Shown: one piece after another, positions 1 to 6,986 of the stretch
Layout: every line of letters starts with the position of its first letter
Position numbering within the stretch: position 1 is the first letter of the stretch
Assembly: GCA_964194535.1 (NCBI GenBank)
Contig: CAXMMX010000196.1
Location: 1 to 7,602 of the forward strand
Source: UBA2767 sp964194535
GTDB taxonomy: Bacteria; Pseudomonadota; Alphaproteobacteria; Rhizobiales; Methyloligellaceae
DNA length: 7,602 nucleotides
Reading direction: 5' to 3'
Position numbers and translations under genes: made by a program
Notes under the pieces: generated by a model
Seen by the model: only the letters and a program-made list of their open reading frames with translations
What the model was told of the DNA's origin: nothing
Databases searched by the model: none

Positions 1-560
1 TGATTGGCGCCGGGATTTTCGCGTTGCCCGGTAAAATCGCAGCGAATGCCGGTCTCCTGAGCCCGTGGTTATTCCTCGTCGTCGGCGTATTATTCATCAC
101 AATCGTTCTTACGTTCGCGGAACTTTCAAGCTATTACGATAAGACTGGCGGCCCGGTTCTCTACGCAACAGACGCGTTCGGTCCATTCGCCGGGTTCAGT
201 ACCGGTTGGGCGATCTATCTCAGTCGCATGACGGCGTTCGCTGCAAACGCCAATGTCATGGCGACTTATCTGGCATCACTGCACGACGTATTTGCGAGTG
301 ACATCGCCCGCGGCACGATAATTACTGTGGTTACTGTGGGTCTGACCTGGGCGAACATCAGGGGCGTTCGTGACGGCGTGAGAACGATGGCTGTTTTTAC
401 TGTTCTGTCTGTCAGCTTGTTTAGGTGCATCATGCTCTCCAGCGTACAAACCTACCCACAACGTGTTCTTGGATTGTACCGGATAGCCTCGGACGTGTCC
501 AGACAGGACGGTGCATATTATGGAAGTTATATCAGTAAGTTGTCGGACGGTTTCGGATAA
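1..560 (+). pseudogene. Amino acid permease (APC superfamily), internal fragment, truncated at 3' end
   Basis: The reading frame is open from the window edge and begins with IGAGIFALPGKIAANAG. This is the glycine-rich first-helix motif of APC-superfamily amino acid permeases, inner-membrane proteins that import or exchange amino acids. The true start lies upstream of the window; the TTG at 24 is internal. Hydrophobic segments follow (LLSPWLFLVVGVLFITIVLTF, then the stretches around STGWAIYLSRMTAFAANANV and GTIITVVTVGLTWANIRGV), matching roughly the first four to five helices. After TVLSVSLF, near position 420, the sequence stops looking like a permease. The frame then runs on through about 45 unrelated, less hydrophobic residues to a stop at 558-560. 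Family members usually have about 450 residues and 12 helices, so more than half of the protein is missing. It cannot be functional as a transporter. Substrate cannot be told from this fragment. Confidence 0.8.
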
Positions 561-575
561 GACCGGACGCTAATA
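423..575. other. Junction segment between two truncated genes
   Basis: This stretch of about 150 bases lies between the last recognisable permease codon and the last recognisable cysH codon. Neither the plus-strand extension nor the minus-strand extension resembles the rest of its gene. It contains scattered GGAC/GTCC motifs, including an inverted repeat GTCC-AGACA-GGAC at 497-509, but no transposase fragment and no clear target-site duplication was seen. It is best read as the scar of a deletion, insertion or IS excision. Its boundaries are estimates to within about 15 bases. Confidence 0.5.
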
Positions 576-1131
576 TGGCGGCTATGCGCTCCGCCGGCCA
601 GTTGACGAGCGGGTTGACCTTGATGCGCTCGAACTCCGTTTCGAATGTGCCGAGCGTGGCCCGGCCGCTGGACTGAAACCGCTTGCGTCCGGTCACCCAG
701 GCGGAGAAACCGGTCAGGGCGCGCTTCATGGGGAGTATTTTCCTGATCCGGCAACATTACGGCGCATCAAAATTCCACAGATCGCCGGCAGGATCCGCGC
801 GCGCCGTATCGACAGGATCGGGGCGAATATCGCGCACATCGGTCAGGACGAAACGCTCAACCACCTTTTCGCGGTAGGCAAGCGTTTCGCCGAACAGTTT
901 ACCGGTATTGAGAAAGATGACCGGTGTCGCGCGGTCGATGGACGCCACCATATGCAAGAGCACCACGGATTCAGCGCCGAAGGAGGAGATGAGCGCAATC
1001 CGCCCCGGGAACACCCGCGTAATCAACAGCTCCAGCAGATCGCCGCCCTCAAGACCGTTAAAATGAGCCTCCAGCTTCGCAAGCAACCGGAGCGAGTCGT
1101 CCCGATCAATGTCCCCCTGCATTTGCGTCAT
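532..1131 (-). pseudogene. cysH: Phosphoadenylyl/adenylyl-sulfate reductase (cysH), nonsense-mutated and C-terminally truncated
   Basis: CysH reduces APS or PAPS to sulfite in cytoplasmic sulfate assimilation. Counted from the ATG at 1131, the remnant shows the PP-loop region ISSFGAESVVLLH (about 48-60) and the nucleotide-sulfate motif FLNTGKLFGETLAYRE (about 73-88). It then reads LWNFDAP followed by an in-frame TAA at 757-759. The same frame continues directly with CCRIRKILPMKRAL and TGRKRFQSS, so this is a nonsense codon and not a frameshift. The Cys-Cys pair is typical of APS reductases that carry a 4Fe-4S cluster. Homology fades after NPLVNWPAERIAA; the C-terminal region with the second Cys pair (CxxC) is absent. 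The frame is also open back to a TTG at 1233, but family length favours 1131, or 1122 as an alternative ATG. Its usual neighbours cysI and cysG are not in the window. Confidence 0.85.
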
Positions 1132-1243
1132 TCCACACACCACACATCGGTCCGGCCAGGAGCGCTCATGGCGTCCCGGGCAAGTTGCAACGGCGCAGGT
1201 TGAAGGATCGCGCCGCCGCCATGGGTAAATCAAGCCCGGCCGG

Positions 1244-1906
1244 CTAGCCTTTCGGCTGCGGCACGATCCTTAAATAAGGCTTCGGCGCATCCCAACCGTC
1301 GGGATATTTCTCCTTGGCGGCTTCATCCGAAACGGCGGGAACAATGATCACATCATCGCCATCGTTCCAGTTGACCGGTGTCGCGACCTGATGTTTGGCC
1401 GTCAGCTGGATTGAATCCAGGACACGCAGCACCTCATGGAAATTGCGCCCCGTGCTCATGGGATAGCTGATAATCAGTTTCACCGACTTGTCGGGTGCAA
1501 TCACATACACGTTGCGGACGGTCTGATTGTCGACGGGCGTACGGCCTTCCGACGTCTCGCCCGTGTCTGCCGGGAGCATGCCGTAGAGTTTTGCGACCTT
1601 GAGTTCCGGATCGCCGATCATGGGATAGTTTATCGCGGTACCCTGGGTCTCTTCGATGTCTTTCGCCCATTTGGCATGATTTTCAACAGGATCAACACTC
1701 AAGCCGATGATCTTGCAGTTGCGGGCGTCGAATTCAGGCTTGATCTTGGCCATGAAGCCGAGTTCGGTGGTGCACACCGGCGTGAAATCCTTGGGGTGCG
1801 AAAACAACACGCACCAGCCATCACCAATCCAGTCATGAAACTTGATCGGACCCTCTGTCGTCTCGGCCTCAAAATCAGGGGCAGTACCGCCTATTTGTAC
1901 AGACAT
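1244..1906 (-). CDS. 1-Cys peroxiredoxin (Prx6 family)
   Basis: This thiol peroxidase reduces hydrogen peroxide and organic hydroperoxides in the cytoplasm. The 220-residue length fits the Prx6 family (about 210-225). The active-site motif P38-x3-T42-x2-C45 (HPKDFTPVCTTE) contains the peroxidatic cysteine Cys45. The conserved arginine corresponds to Arg131 (TVRNVYVI), and the Prx6 signature YPMSTGRNFHEVLRVLDSIQ follows at about 148-167. The C-terminal thioredoxin-like extension ends in YLRIVPQP, as in animal PRDX6. There is no cysteine after residue 64, so no resolving cysteine in the C-terminal half, consistent with the 1-Cys mechanism. The ATG at 1906 has a strong ribosome binding site (GGAGG, six bases upstream). 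The cysH remnant lies about 110 bases downstream on the same strand; the ior gene lies upstream but across a 307-base spacer, so this gene is probably transcribed on its own. Confidence 0.95.
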   Translation of the reverse strand: MSVQIGGTAPDFEAETTEGPIKFHDWIGDGWCVLFSHPKDFTPVCTTELGFMAKIKPEFDARNCKIIGLSVDPVENHAKWAKDIEETQGTAINYPMIGDPELKVAKLYGMLPADTGETSEGRTPVDNQTVRNVYVIAPDKSVKLIISYPMSTGRNFHEVLRVLDSIQLTAKHQVATPVNWNDGDDVIIVPAVSDEAAKEKYPDGWDAPKPYLRIVPQPKG

Positions 1907-2213
1907 TCCAATCCTCCAACACTAAAGCGCCACCGCCAAGAAACGAATGCCTCATTCTCAAGCGGCTCGCGCAGCCTCTTTTACATATGTCTAATACCTA
2001 AGGGCTTGTGAGCTGCCCATCAACTATAGGAGAATTATTTTCTAAAGTAATAGAAATTTATCGGAACATGTAGTTATTCCTTCTATTTCTTATGGTTTTT
2101 GACGAATATTTTTTTAATATTCCGGCGTCGGCATCATTCGCTGAAATATACGGAAAATCAGGGCGGGTAATTGAGAAACTCCGGCGCCCTCACGACCACG
2201 CAGATGTCGATGG
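1907..2213. other. AT-rich spacer between ior stop and peroxiredoxin start
   Basis: This 307-base gap is markedly AT-rich between about 2000 and 2170, unlike the coding DNA on either side. It must hold the peroxiredoxin promoter (minus strand) and the 3' end of the ior transcript. I see no convincing sigma-70 pair and no clear OxyR site; only weak candidates such as an AGAA-5-TTCT inverted repeat at 2031-2043. A plus-strand frame opening at 2092 overlaps the ior 3' end and shows no ribosome binding site or protein-like composition, so no gene is called here. Confidence 0.6.
2104..2122. repeat. Perfect AT-rich inverted repeat with T5 loop
   Basis: GAATATT at 2104-2110 and AATATTC at 2116-2122 form a perfect seven-base-pair palindrome around TTTTT. 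It lies about 90 bases past the ior stop codon. On the ior transcript it would read as an AU-rich hairpin with an A5 loop and no U tract after it, so it is a poor intrinsic terminator. It could be an operator for the downstream peroxiredoxin or chance in AT-rich DNA. Confidence 0.35.
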
Positions 2214-5200
2214 TCAGGCTGCGTGCTTCTGTTTTGGAACCGGTGAAGACAGGGCAGCGAGCAATTCCTCACGCCGTGCATCTGCAGCTTCCGCCGCCGT
2301 CTGCTTGACCGGACCGTAGCCGCGAATGGCTTGCGGCAGTGTCGCGAGTTCGACCGCGACCCCATGTGTATCACGGGTCAGCCGCTTGATGACCTCGTCG
2401 AGCATCGCTTCATAGTCGGCGATCAGCCGCCGCTCCAGCTTGCGGTCCGCGCTGAAACGGAAGGGGTCCAGAAAAGTTCCCCTCAAGCCCTTCGCCCGGG
2501 CAAGCAAGGCGAACAGACGCATCGCCCACGGCCCATAGCGGCGCTTGGCGGGACGTCCGGTGAGCGGGTCCTTGCGTGCTAGAAACGGCGGCGCCAGATG
2601 GAATTCGAGTTTCAAATCGCCGGTGAACATCTGGTCGAGCTGAACCTGGAAGGCGCCATTGGTGTAGAGCCGCGCCACTTCATACTCGTCCTTGTAAGCC
2701 ATCAGCTTGAACAGCCCCTGCGCCACCGCGTTGACGAGCGCGGAGGATGACGGCATCCGCTCCAGCTCTGCTTTCCGGATGGCCTCGACGCGCGTGCGAT
2801 AACGCGCGCCATAGGCAGCATTTTGATAGCGGGTGAGGAAGCGAACCCTCCGCTTGATGATTTCATCCAGCGTTTCGGCGCGCGCGCGCCTGGCCGGCTG
2901 AGGCGCGACAGAGCCGAGAATATTGTCCAGCGCTTGGGCGTCGTGAGCCGCATACCTGCCCCAGGTAAAGGCATCCAGATTGTCCTCAACAGCCACGCCG
3001 TTCAGTCGAATGGCCTGTTCCAGGGCCTCTCCCGAAACGGGAACCCCGCCAAGCTGCCAGGCATAGCCCAGCAGGAATATATTGGCGGACATGGTGTCGC
3101 CGAGCAGCGTTTTGGATATTGCGTGTGCGTCGATGAAGCGGGCCATACCGGCGCCGGCGGATTTGCTCAATGCGCCGCGCATCTCATCCATGGGCATGGC
3201 GAGGTCGGGCTGGCGGGTGAAATCGCCGGTCATCATTTCATGGTCATTGGCGATGACCGAGGTCACCCCCTCATTGATAACCGAGAGCACTGTATCGGAT
3301 GCAGCAACAACCAGATCGCACCCGAGCACCAGATCGGCGCCAGCCGCCGAGGCGCGGACCGACTTGATGTCGTCCGGGCTCTCGCCGACACGCAGATGCA
3401 CAGCCACCGCGCCGCCCTTTTGCGCCAGTCCGGACATATCGATGACGCCGACACCCTTGCCCTCCAGGTGCGCGGCCATGGCGACAAGCACCCCAACCGT
3501 TATCACCCCGGTACCGCCAACGCCGGTCACCACCATGGAATAAGGCCGCGCCAGGCCGGGCAGCTCTGGCTGGGGCACACCCGAGATATCCGGCAAGGGA
3601 GGCATCCCGCGAGCGCCCTTGGCTTCCTTGCCCTTGAGCGTCCCGCCGCTCACGCTCACGAAGCTCGGGCAAAAGCCCTTGAGGCACGAATAATCCTTGT
3701 TGCAGGCCGACTGGTCGATGGCGCGCTTGCGGCCGAACTCGGTATCCACCGGCACGATCGCCACGCAGTTGGACTGCACGCCGCAATCGCCGCAGCCCTC
3801 GCACACCAGCTCGTTGATAACCACGCGTGTCGTCGGGTCTTGTGCCAACCCGCGACGACGACGCCGCCTGAGTTCAGCCGCGCAGGTCTGGTCATAGATA
3901 AGAACGCTGACACCCTTCACCTCGCTCAAGTCGCGTTGAACGCTCTCCAGATCGTCACGCGAGTGCAGCCATGTGGTGGATGGGAAATCCGAGCGGGACG
4001 GATATTTCGACAAATCCTCGGCGACCACAACCACGCGCTCGGCGCCATCCGACGTCATCTGGTGCGCGAGTTGCTGCACTGTCAAATCGCCGTCGAGCCC
4101 CTGACCCCCGGTCATGGCGACCGCGTCGTTGAACAGAATTTTGTAAGTCATGGTGGTGCCGGCGGCGATGGCCGCGCGGATCGCTAGTGCGCCCGAATGC
4201 ACATAGGTGCCGTCGCCGATGTTCTGGAACACATGACCCTGTTTGGAGAAAGGCGCCTCGCCAATCCAATTGGCGCCCTCACCCCCCATATGGGTGAAGC
4301 CTTCGGTGGAGCGGTCCATCCATTGCGCCATATAGTGGCAGCCGATCCCAGCATAGGCATGCATGCCTTCGGGCACGAGCGTCGAAATGTTGTGCGGACA
4401 CCCGGCGCAGAAGTATGGCACGCGCTCGATGATACCCGGCAATGCCGCAACCCGCGCGGTTATCCTGTCAAGCTGCTCAAGGCGCGCGCGCAATTCCTCA
4501 TCGTTGCTGCGCGCCAGCAGCCGCTCACCTATTGCTTGGGCGATTTGCACCGGCTCCAGCGCGGCGTGGGCAGGAAACAATGTCTCGCCGTTTTCATCCT
4601 GCTTGCCGATGATGACCGGGGCGCTGCGCGTTCCGTAAAGCTGCTCCTTGAGCTGCGTCTCGATGAGCGAGCGCTTCTCCTCCACGACAATCACCGTATC
4701 GAGACCGCCGCCGATGAACCGGGTCACCCCCACCGGCTCCAGCGGCCAGGTCAGGCCAAGCTTGTAGAGCCGCACACCGAACGCCGATGCGCGCGCACCC
4801 GCCGTTATGCCAAGCAGATCGAGCGCCTCCACGGTGTCGAGGTAACTCTTGCCCGATGTGATGATGCCGATCTTCGGCGCACCGCCGCCCTCAAGTATGA
4901 TCTGATCGAGCGCATTGGCGCGGACAAATGCGCGCACGGCCGGAATCTTGTAGTCGTAAAGGCGCGCTTCCTTCTCAAGCACATTGTCGCCGCGCCGGAT
5001 GTTTAAGCCGCCCGGAGGCATTTCGAAATCTTCCGGGAGCGAGATCTTCACCCGGTCAAGGGCGCCGTCGATGGAGGCGCTTTGCTCGATATTGTCCTTC
5101 ACGCATTTGATGCCGGTCCACACCCCGGCATAGCGCGACAGCGCCCAGCCATAGAGGCCGTAATCCAGAACTTCCTGCAAGCCAGCCGGGTTCATGACCG

Positions 5201-5729
5201 GCATCATGGCGTCGATGAACTTGAACTCGGACTGATGCGCCGAGGTTGAGGATTCGCAGGTATGATCATCGCCCATCAGCGCGATGACGCCGCCATGCTT
5301 CGAGGTGCCCGCGTGGTTGGCGTGGCGGAAGGCGTCACCGGAGCGGTCGACGCCGGGTCCCTTGCCGTACCAGATGCCGAACACGCCGTCATACTTGCCC
5401 TGACCGCGCAACTCCGCCTGCTGGGCGCCCCAGATGGCAGTCGCGGCCAAATCCTCGTTTATGCCCGGCTGAAATATGATCGAGCGCGCATGCAGGAACT
5501 TTTCAGCCCGCACAAGCTGCTGGTCGAGCCCCCCCAAAGGCGAGCCGCGATACCCGGTTATCAAACCGGCCGTGTTGACACCCTGAGCAGCGTCACGCGC
5601 ATGCTGCATGAGGGCGAGACGCACGATGGCCTGCGATCCATTCACGAATATTCGCGTCTGGCTCAGGTCATACCGATCCTCAAGGTTGACATGTTTCATA
5701 AAAGAATAAGGTCCCATACGCTTCAGCAT
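2214..5729 (-). CDS. Indolepyruvate ferredoxin oxidoreductase, fused alpha-beta subunits
   Basis: This cytoplasmic enzyme converts indolepyruvate and related aryl pyruvates plus CoA to aryl-acetyl-CoA and CO2, reducing ferredoxin. The 1171 residues match the bacterial fused form of archaeal IorA+IorB. An N-terminal TPP-dependent domain contains GLITGYRGSPLGGLD (55-69). The TPP-binding domain has CAGCPHN (Cys441, Cys444), GIGCHY (Cys464) and the TPP/magnesium motif G505-D-G-T to N534. An iron-sulfur region follows (Cys643, 646, 649, 655, 676, 682, 687; CEGCGDCG and CLKGFCPSF). Next comes the gamma-type domain starting TGVGGTGVITVG (735-746) with DMSGLAQKGG, then a C-terminal DUF6537-like region (about 945-1150). 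All expected motifs are present and the frame is intact. Start is uncertain: ATGs at 5729, 5717 and 5699 are possible; homologues usually begin near MKHVNLEDRY (5699). No partner gene is needed or seen. Confidence 0.95.
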   Translation of the reverse strand: MLKRMGPYSFMKHVNLEDRYDLSQTRIFVNGSQAIVRLALMQHARDAAQGVNTAGLITGYRGSPLGGLDQQLVRAEKFLHARSIIFQPGINEDLAATAIWGAQQAELRGQGKYDGVFGIWYGKGPGVDRSGDAFRHANHAGTSKHGGVIALMGDDHTCESSTSAHQSEFKFIDAMMPVMNPAGLQEVLDYGLYGWALSRYAGVWTGIKCVKDNIEQSASIDGALDRVKISLPEDFEMPPGGLNIRRGDNVLEKEARLYDYKIPAVRAFVRANALDQIILEGGGAPKIGIITSGKSYLDTVEALDLLGITAGARASAFGVRLYKLGLTWPLEPVGVTRFIGGGLDTVIVVEEKRSLIETQLKEQLYGTRSAPVIIGKQDENGETLFPAHAALEPVQIAQAIGERLLARSNDEELRARLEQLDRITARVAALPGIIERVPYFCAGCPHNISTLVPEGMHAYAGIGCHYMAQWMDRSTEGFTHMGGEGANWIGEAPFSKQGHVFQNIGDGTYVHSGALAIRAAIAAGTTMTYKILFNDAVAMTGGQGLDGDLTVQQLAHQMTSDGAERVVVVAEDLSKYPSRSDFPSTTWLHSRDDLESVQRDLSEVKGVSVLIYDQTCAAELRRRRRRGLAQDPTTRVVINELVCEGCGDCGVQSNCVAIVPVDTEFGRKRAIDQSACNKDYSCLKGFCPSFVSVSGGTLKGKEAKGARGMPPLPDISGVPQPELPGLARPYSMVVTGVGGTGVITVGVLVAMAAHLEGKGVGVIDMSGLAQKGGAVAVHLRVGESPDDIKSVRASAAGADLVLGCDLVVAASDTVLSVINEGVTSVIANDHEMMTGDFTRQPDLAMPMDEMRGALSKSAGAGMARFIDAHAISKTLLGDTMSANIFLLGYAWQLGGVPVSGEALEQAIRLNGVAVEDNLDAFTWGRYAAHDAQALDNILGSVAPQPARRARAETLDEIIKRRVRFLTRYQNAAYGARYRTRVEAIRKAELERMPSSSALVNAVAQGLFKLMAYKDEYEVARLYTNGAFQVQLDQMFTGDLKLEFHLAPPFLARKDPLTGRPAKRRYGPWAMRLFALLARAKGLRGTFLDPFRFSADRKLERRLIADYEAMLDEVIKRLTRDTHGVAVELATLPQAIRGYGPVKQTAAEAADARREELLAALSSPVPKQKHAA

Positions 5730-5743
5730 TCATCTATATCCAT
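5723..5743 (-). other. Six-codon leader ORF overlapping the first ior ATG
   Basis: On the minus strand an AAAGGA ribosome binding site (5752-5757) sits eight bases before an ATG at 5743. This opens the mini-ORF MDIDEC with a TGA at 5723-5725. The stop region overlaps the ATG at 5729 in a different frame (ATGCTGA). The best ribosome binding site in the region therefore serves the mini-ORF and not the ior gene, which suggests translational coupling or reinitiation. Chance cannot be excluded; no regulatory codon run is present. Confidence 0.35.
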
Positions 5744-5827
5744 ATATCACGTCCTTTGACTAACAGCGGCTTCAAATCCGCCGCCGCCGTCGCATTAGAA
5801 ACCACCACAGAAAAAAAGGACGGCACG
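5744..5827. promoter_or_regulatory. Divergent promoter region between ior and the 97-residue gene
   Basis: Only about 84 bases separate the ior leader on the minus strand from the plus-strand gene starting at 5828, so both promoters must lie here or inside the opposite gene. No clear -35/-10 pair could be identified. A GC-rich run of CCG repeats (about 5777-5790) and an A-rich run (about 5812-5818) mark a sharp local change in composition. Confidence 0.4.
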
Positions 5828-6121
5828 ATGCTCAAACGCACGCCCGCTACCCCTGTACCAGACACCCCGGAAACCACGCCTGCCGACAGCTTAAAACGCT
5901 TCCCGGTGGTGCTAAATGACCGCTGGCGGATAGCAGACGACCCTCTCCAGTGGCACCTTCAGCGCCGGAGAGGCAAGCCGGATAAAAAGCACAGCGGATG
6001 GAAGAACCGGTCCTACTGCCGGACGCGAAAAGGTCTCTTGAGATGCGTGAATGAGCATTGCGGAATTGTGGACCTAGAGGCTCTGAATCGGCTTGAGGCG
6101 CTGCCAGAGTGGCACGATTAA
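5828..6121 (+). CDS. Conserved hypothetical 97-residue basic protein
   Basis: Function is unknown. The ATG at 5828 is chosen because AAAGGA lies seven bases upstream; a longer frame from a TTG at 5756 adds 24 low-complexity residues and lacks a comparable site. The N-terminus (1-22) is rich in Pro and Thr and looks disordered. A compact segment follows: FPVVLNDRWRIADDPLQWHL (25-44), a basic stretch QRRRGKPDKKHSGWKNRSYC, then Cys64, Cys73 and Cys78 and a helix VDLEALNRLEALPEW. From memory, small proteins with the pattern DDPLQW...RSFCRTR...LLRC occur in plasmid, phage and island regions of Alphaproteobacteria; this was not checked by a search. The three cysteines could bind a metal, but a fourth clear ligand is not obvious (His77 is a candidate). 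There is no signal peptide or membrane segment. Confidence 0.75.
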   Translation: MLKRTPATPVPDTPETTPADSLKRFPVVLNDRWRIADDPLQWHLQRRRGKPDKKHSGWKNRSYCRTRKGLLRCVNEHCGIVDLEALNRLEALPEWHD

Positions 6122-6286
6122 AATGTTGGCTGACGCTGGGGCATCCGGTTAGCCGGGAGTGCAAGGGGTATTGGCAGCGCGCAGCAGCATAAACCGCACA
6201 TACACCATTGGCTGGAAGGGATAATAATATATCTTGTCTGCCAATTTGGATATAACTGGGCGGTTGAAAACAGGGCCAGCGTCCTA
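6122..6286. other. Gap before the 212-residue gene, open in its frame
   Basis: This interval has no separate gene. It is AT-rich around 6220-6256 and probably carries a promoter. The frame of the downstream gene is open from 6134, after a TGA at 6131-6133, through the whole gap without ATG, GTG or TTG. It includes a hydrophobic run (IIIYLVCQFGY) at about 6221-6253, preceded by a GGAAGGG (6214-6220). A weak imperfect stem (GGCTGAC with GGTTAGCC, about 6128-6154) follows the 97-residue gene but has no T tract. Confidence 0.45.
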
Positions 6287-6925
6287 ATGATAATGGATGA
6301 GATGCCAGGCGTGCCAAGCCCAAGTTGGTTAGGTGCTATCAAGAACGGTTACCGATGGGTGTGCAATAGGATGCGCGCCAACATCGAGTTCATGGAAACA
6401 CAGCAGAGCGTTTCCGCCTTTAAGTCTCCAGATACATCTATATCGATATGGAATGTTGCTGTCAGGGTGAGAGCTTCACTTTTTCATTCGGATGTTCCAG
6501 ATGCCTCAATTGAGGTGCGTATAGCTGATTTCCATGAGACCAAATGGGGTCCAGTGCATCATCTCCGCTGGTTTTCCAAGGACCACGAAATTGGCCGTGC
6601 CTCGATGACCTTAAGGGCGGGGAGAACTTACAGAATCCCTGTTGCCAAGCGCAAAGAGGGTACGGCAGCGACGGCACCAATCGGTGATGCGGTACTACTG
6701 AGTGAGAGCATTTACAGCATAGGGAAAAAGATAGATTTGAAGCCAGGGCGATACATGATGCGCTTGGCTGTTCATTCCGATGAAAATACATGGTCGTCTG
6801 AATTATACTTTTTAAGCGTACCTCGTGACGGCGCAACTAACGGCCTGTTTTATCTCCAAAGACAATATGGGGCCAGCATTGCGCTGGCCTCTTTCTTATG
6901 GGGAAAGGGTGCGGGCGCTCACTGA
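6287..6925 (+). CDS. Hypothetical 212-residue beta-rich protein
   Basis: I do not recognise the family. The first ATG (6287) has only a weak AGGG eleven bases upstream; ATGs at 6293 and 6302 are alternatives, the last with GGATGAG just before it. The N-terminal 40 residues are basic and aromatic (SWLGAIKNGYRWVCNRMRAN). Residues about 50-185 alternate hydrophobic and polar positions, ending in LKPGRYMMRLAVHSDENTW and SSELYFLSVPRD, a pattern that often marks the last strands of an Ig-like beta-sandwich. This fold is an inference. There is no signal peptide or membrane helix within the called protein, although the frame upstream of the start encodes a hydrophobic run. The final 20 residues (QYGASIALASFLWGKGAGAH) are encoded by a terminator hairpin that recurs twice downstream, so the natural C-terminus may once have been shorter. 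Confidence 0.65.
   Translation: MIMDEMPGVPSPSWLGAIKNGYRWVCNRMRANIEFMETQQSVSAFKSPDTSISIWNVAVRVRASLFHSDVPDASIEVRIADFHETKWGPVHHLRWFSKDHEIGRASMTLRAGRTYRIPVAKRKEGTAATAPIGDAVLLSESIYSIGKKIDLKPGRYMMRLAVHSDENTWSSELYFLSVPRDGATNGLFYLQRQYGASIALASFLWGKGAGAH
6869..6903 (+). terminator. Intrinsic terminator, repeat copy 1
   Basis: GGGGCCAGC (6869-6877) pairs with GCTGGCCTC (6883-6891) across an ATTGC loop, nine pairs including one G-U, followed by TTTCTT. It lies inside the 3' end of the 212-residue reading frame, ending about 20 bases before its stop. The element matches copy 3 (7461-7495) at 33 of 35 positions, including the ATGGGG after the T tract. Confidence 0.8.
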
Positions 6926-6986
6926 AACGATGGGGAGCTAAAAGCAAACGCCCGCCATGCCCGGCCCTGATGTAGGGAGAATTACG

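Noticed and set aside
757..759. Possible recoding (selenocysteine or readthrough) at the cysH stop
   Set aside because: The codon is TAA, not TGA, and the gene is also truncated at its C-terminus, so decay explains it better.
1436..2011. Plus-strand open frame of 191 codons opposite the peroxiredoxin
   Set aside because: Antisense to an intact peroxiredoxin with clear active site; no recognisable protein features of its own.
2020..2060. OxyR or Irr operator upstream of the peroxiredoxin
   Set aside because: Half-site-like words are present but the spacing does not match either consensus; kept only as a weak remark.
2101..2129. Intrinsic terminator of ior at the AT-rich palindrome
   Set aside because: On the ior transcript the hairpin is AU-only with an A-rich loop and no following U tract, so it would not be an efficient terminator.
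2092..2319. Plus-strand small ORF in the AT-rich spacer
   Set aside because: It runs into the 3' end of ior on the other strand, lacks a ribosome binding site and has no protein-like pattern.
2823..4187. Long plus-strand open frame (454 codons) opposite the ior gene
   Set aside because: It lies wholly antisense to ior, whose motifs are intact. The product is rich in His, Arg and Ala with no domain, and such shadow frames are common opposite GC-rich genes.
4197..5006. Plus-strand open frame of 269 codons opposite ior
   Set aside because: Same situation: antisense to a conserved enzyme, no ribosome binding site, His/Arg-rich shadow composition.
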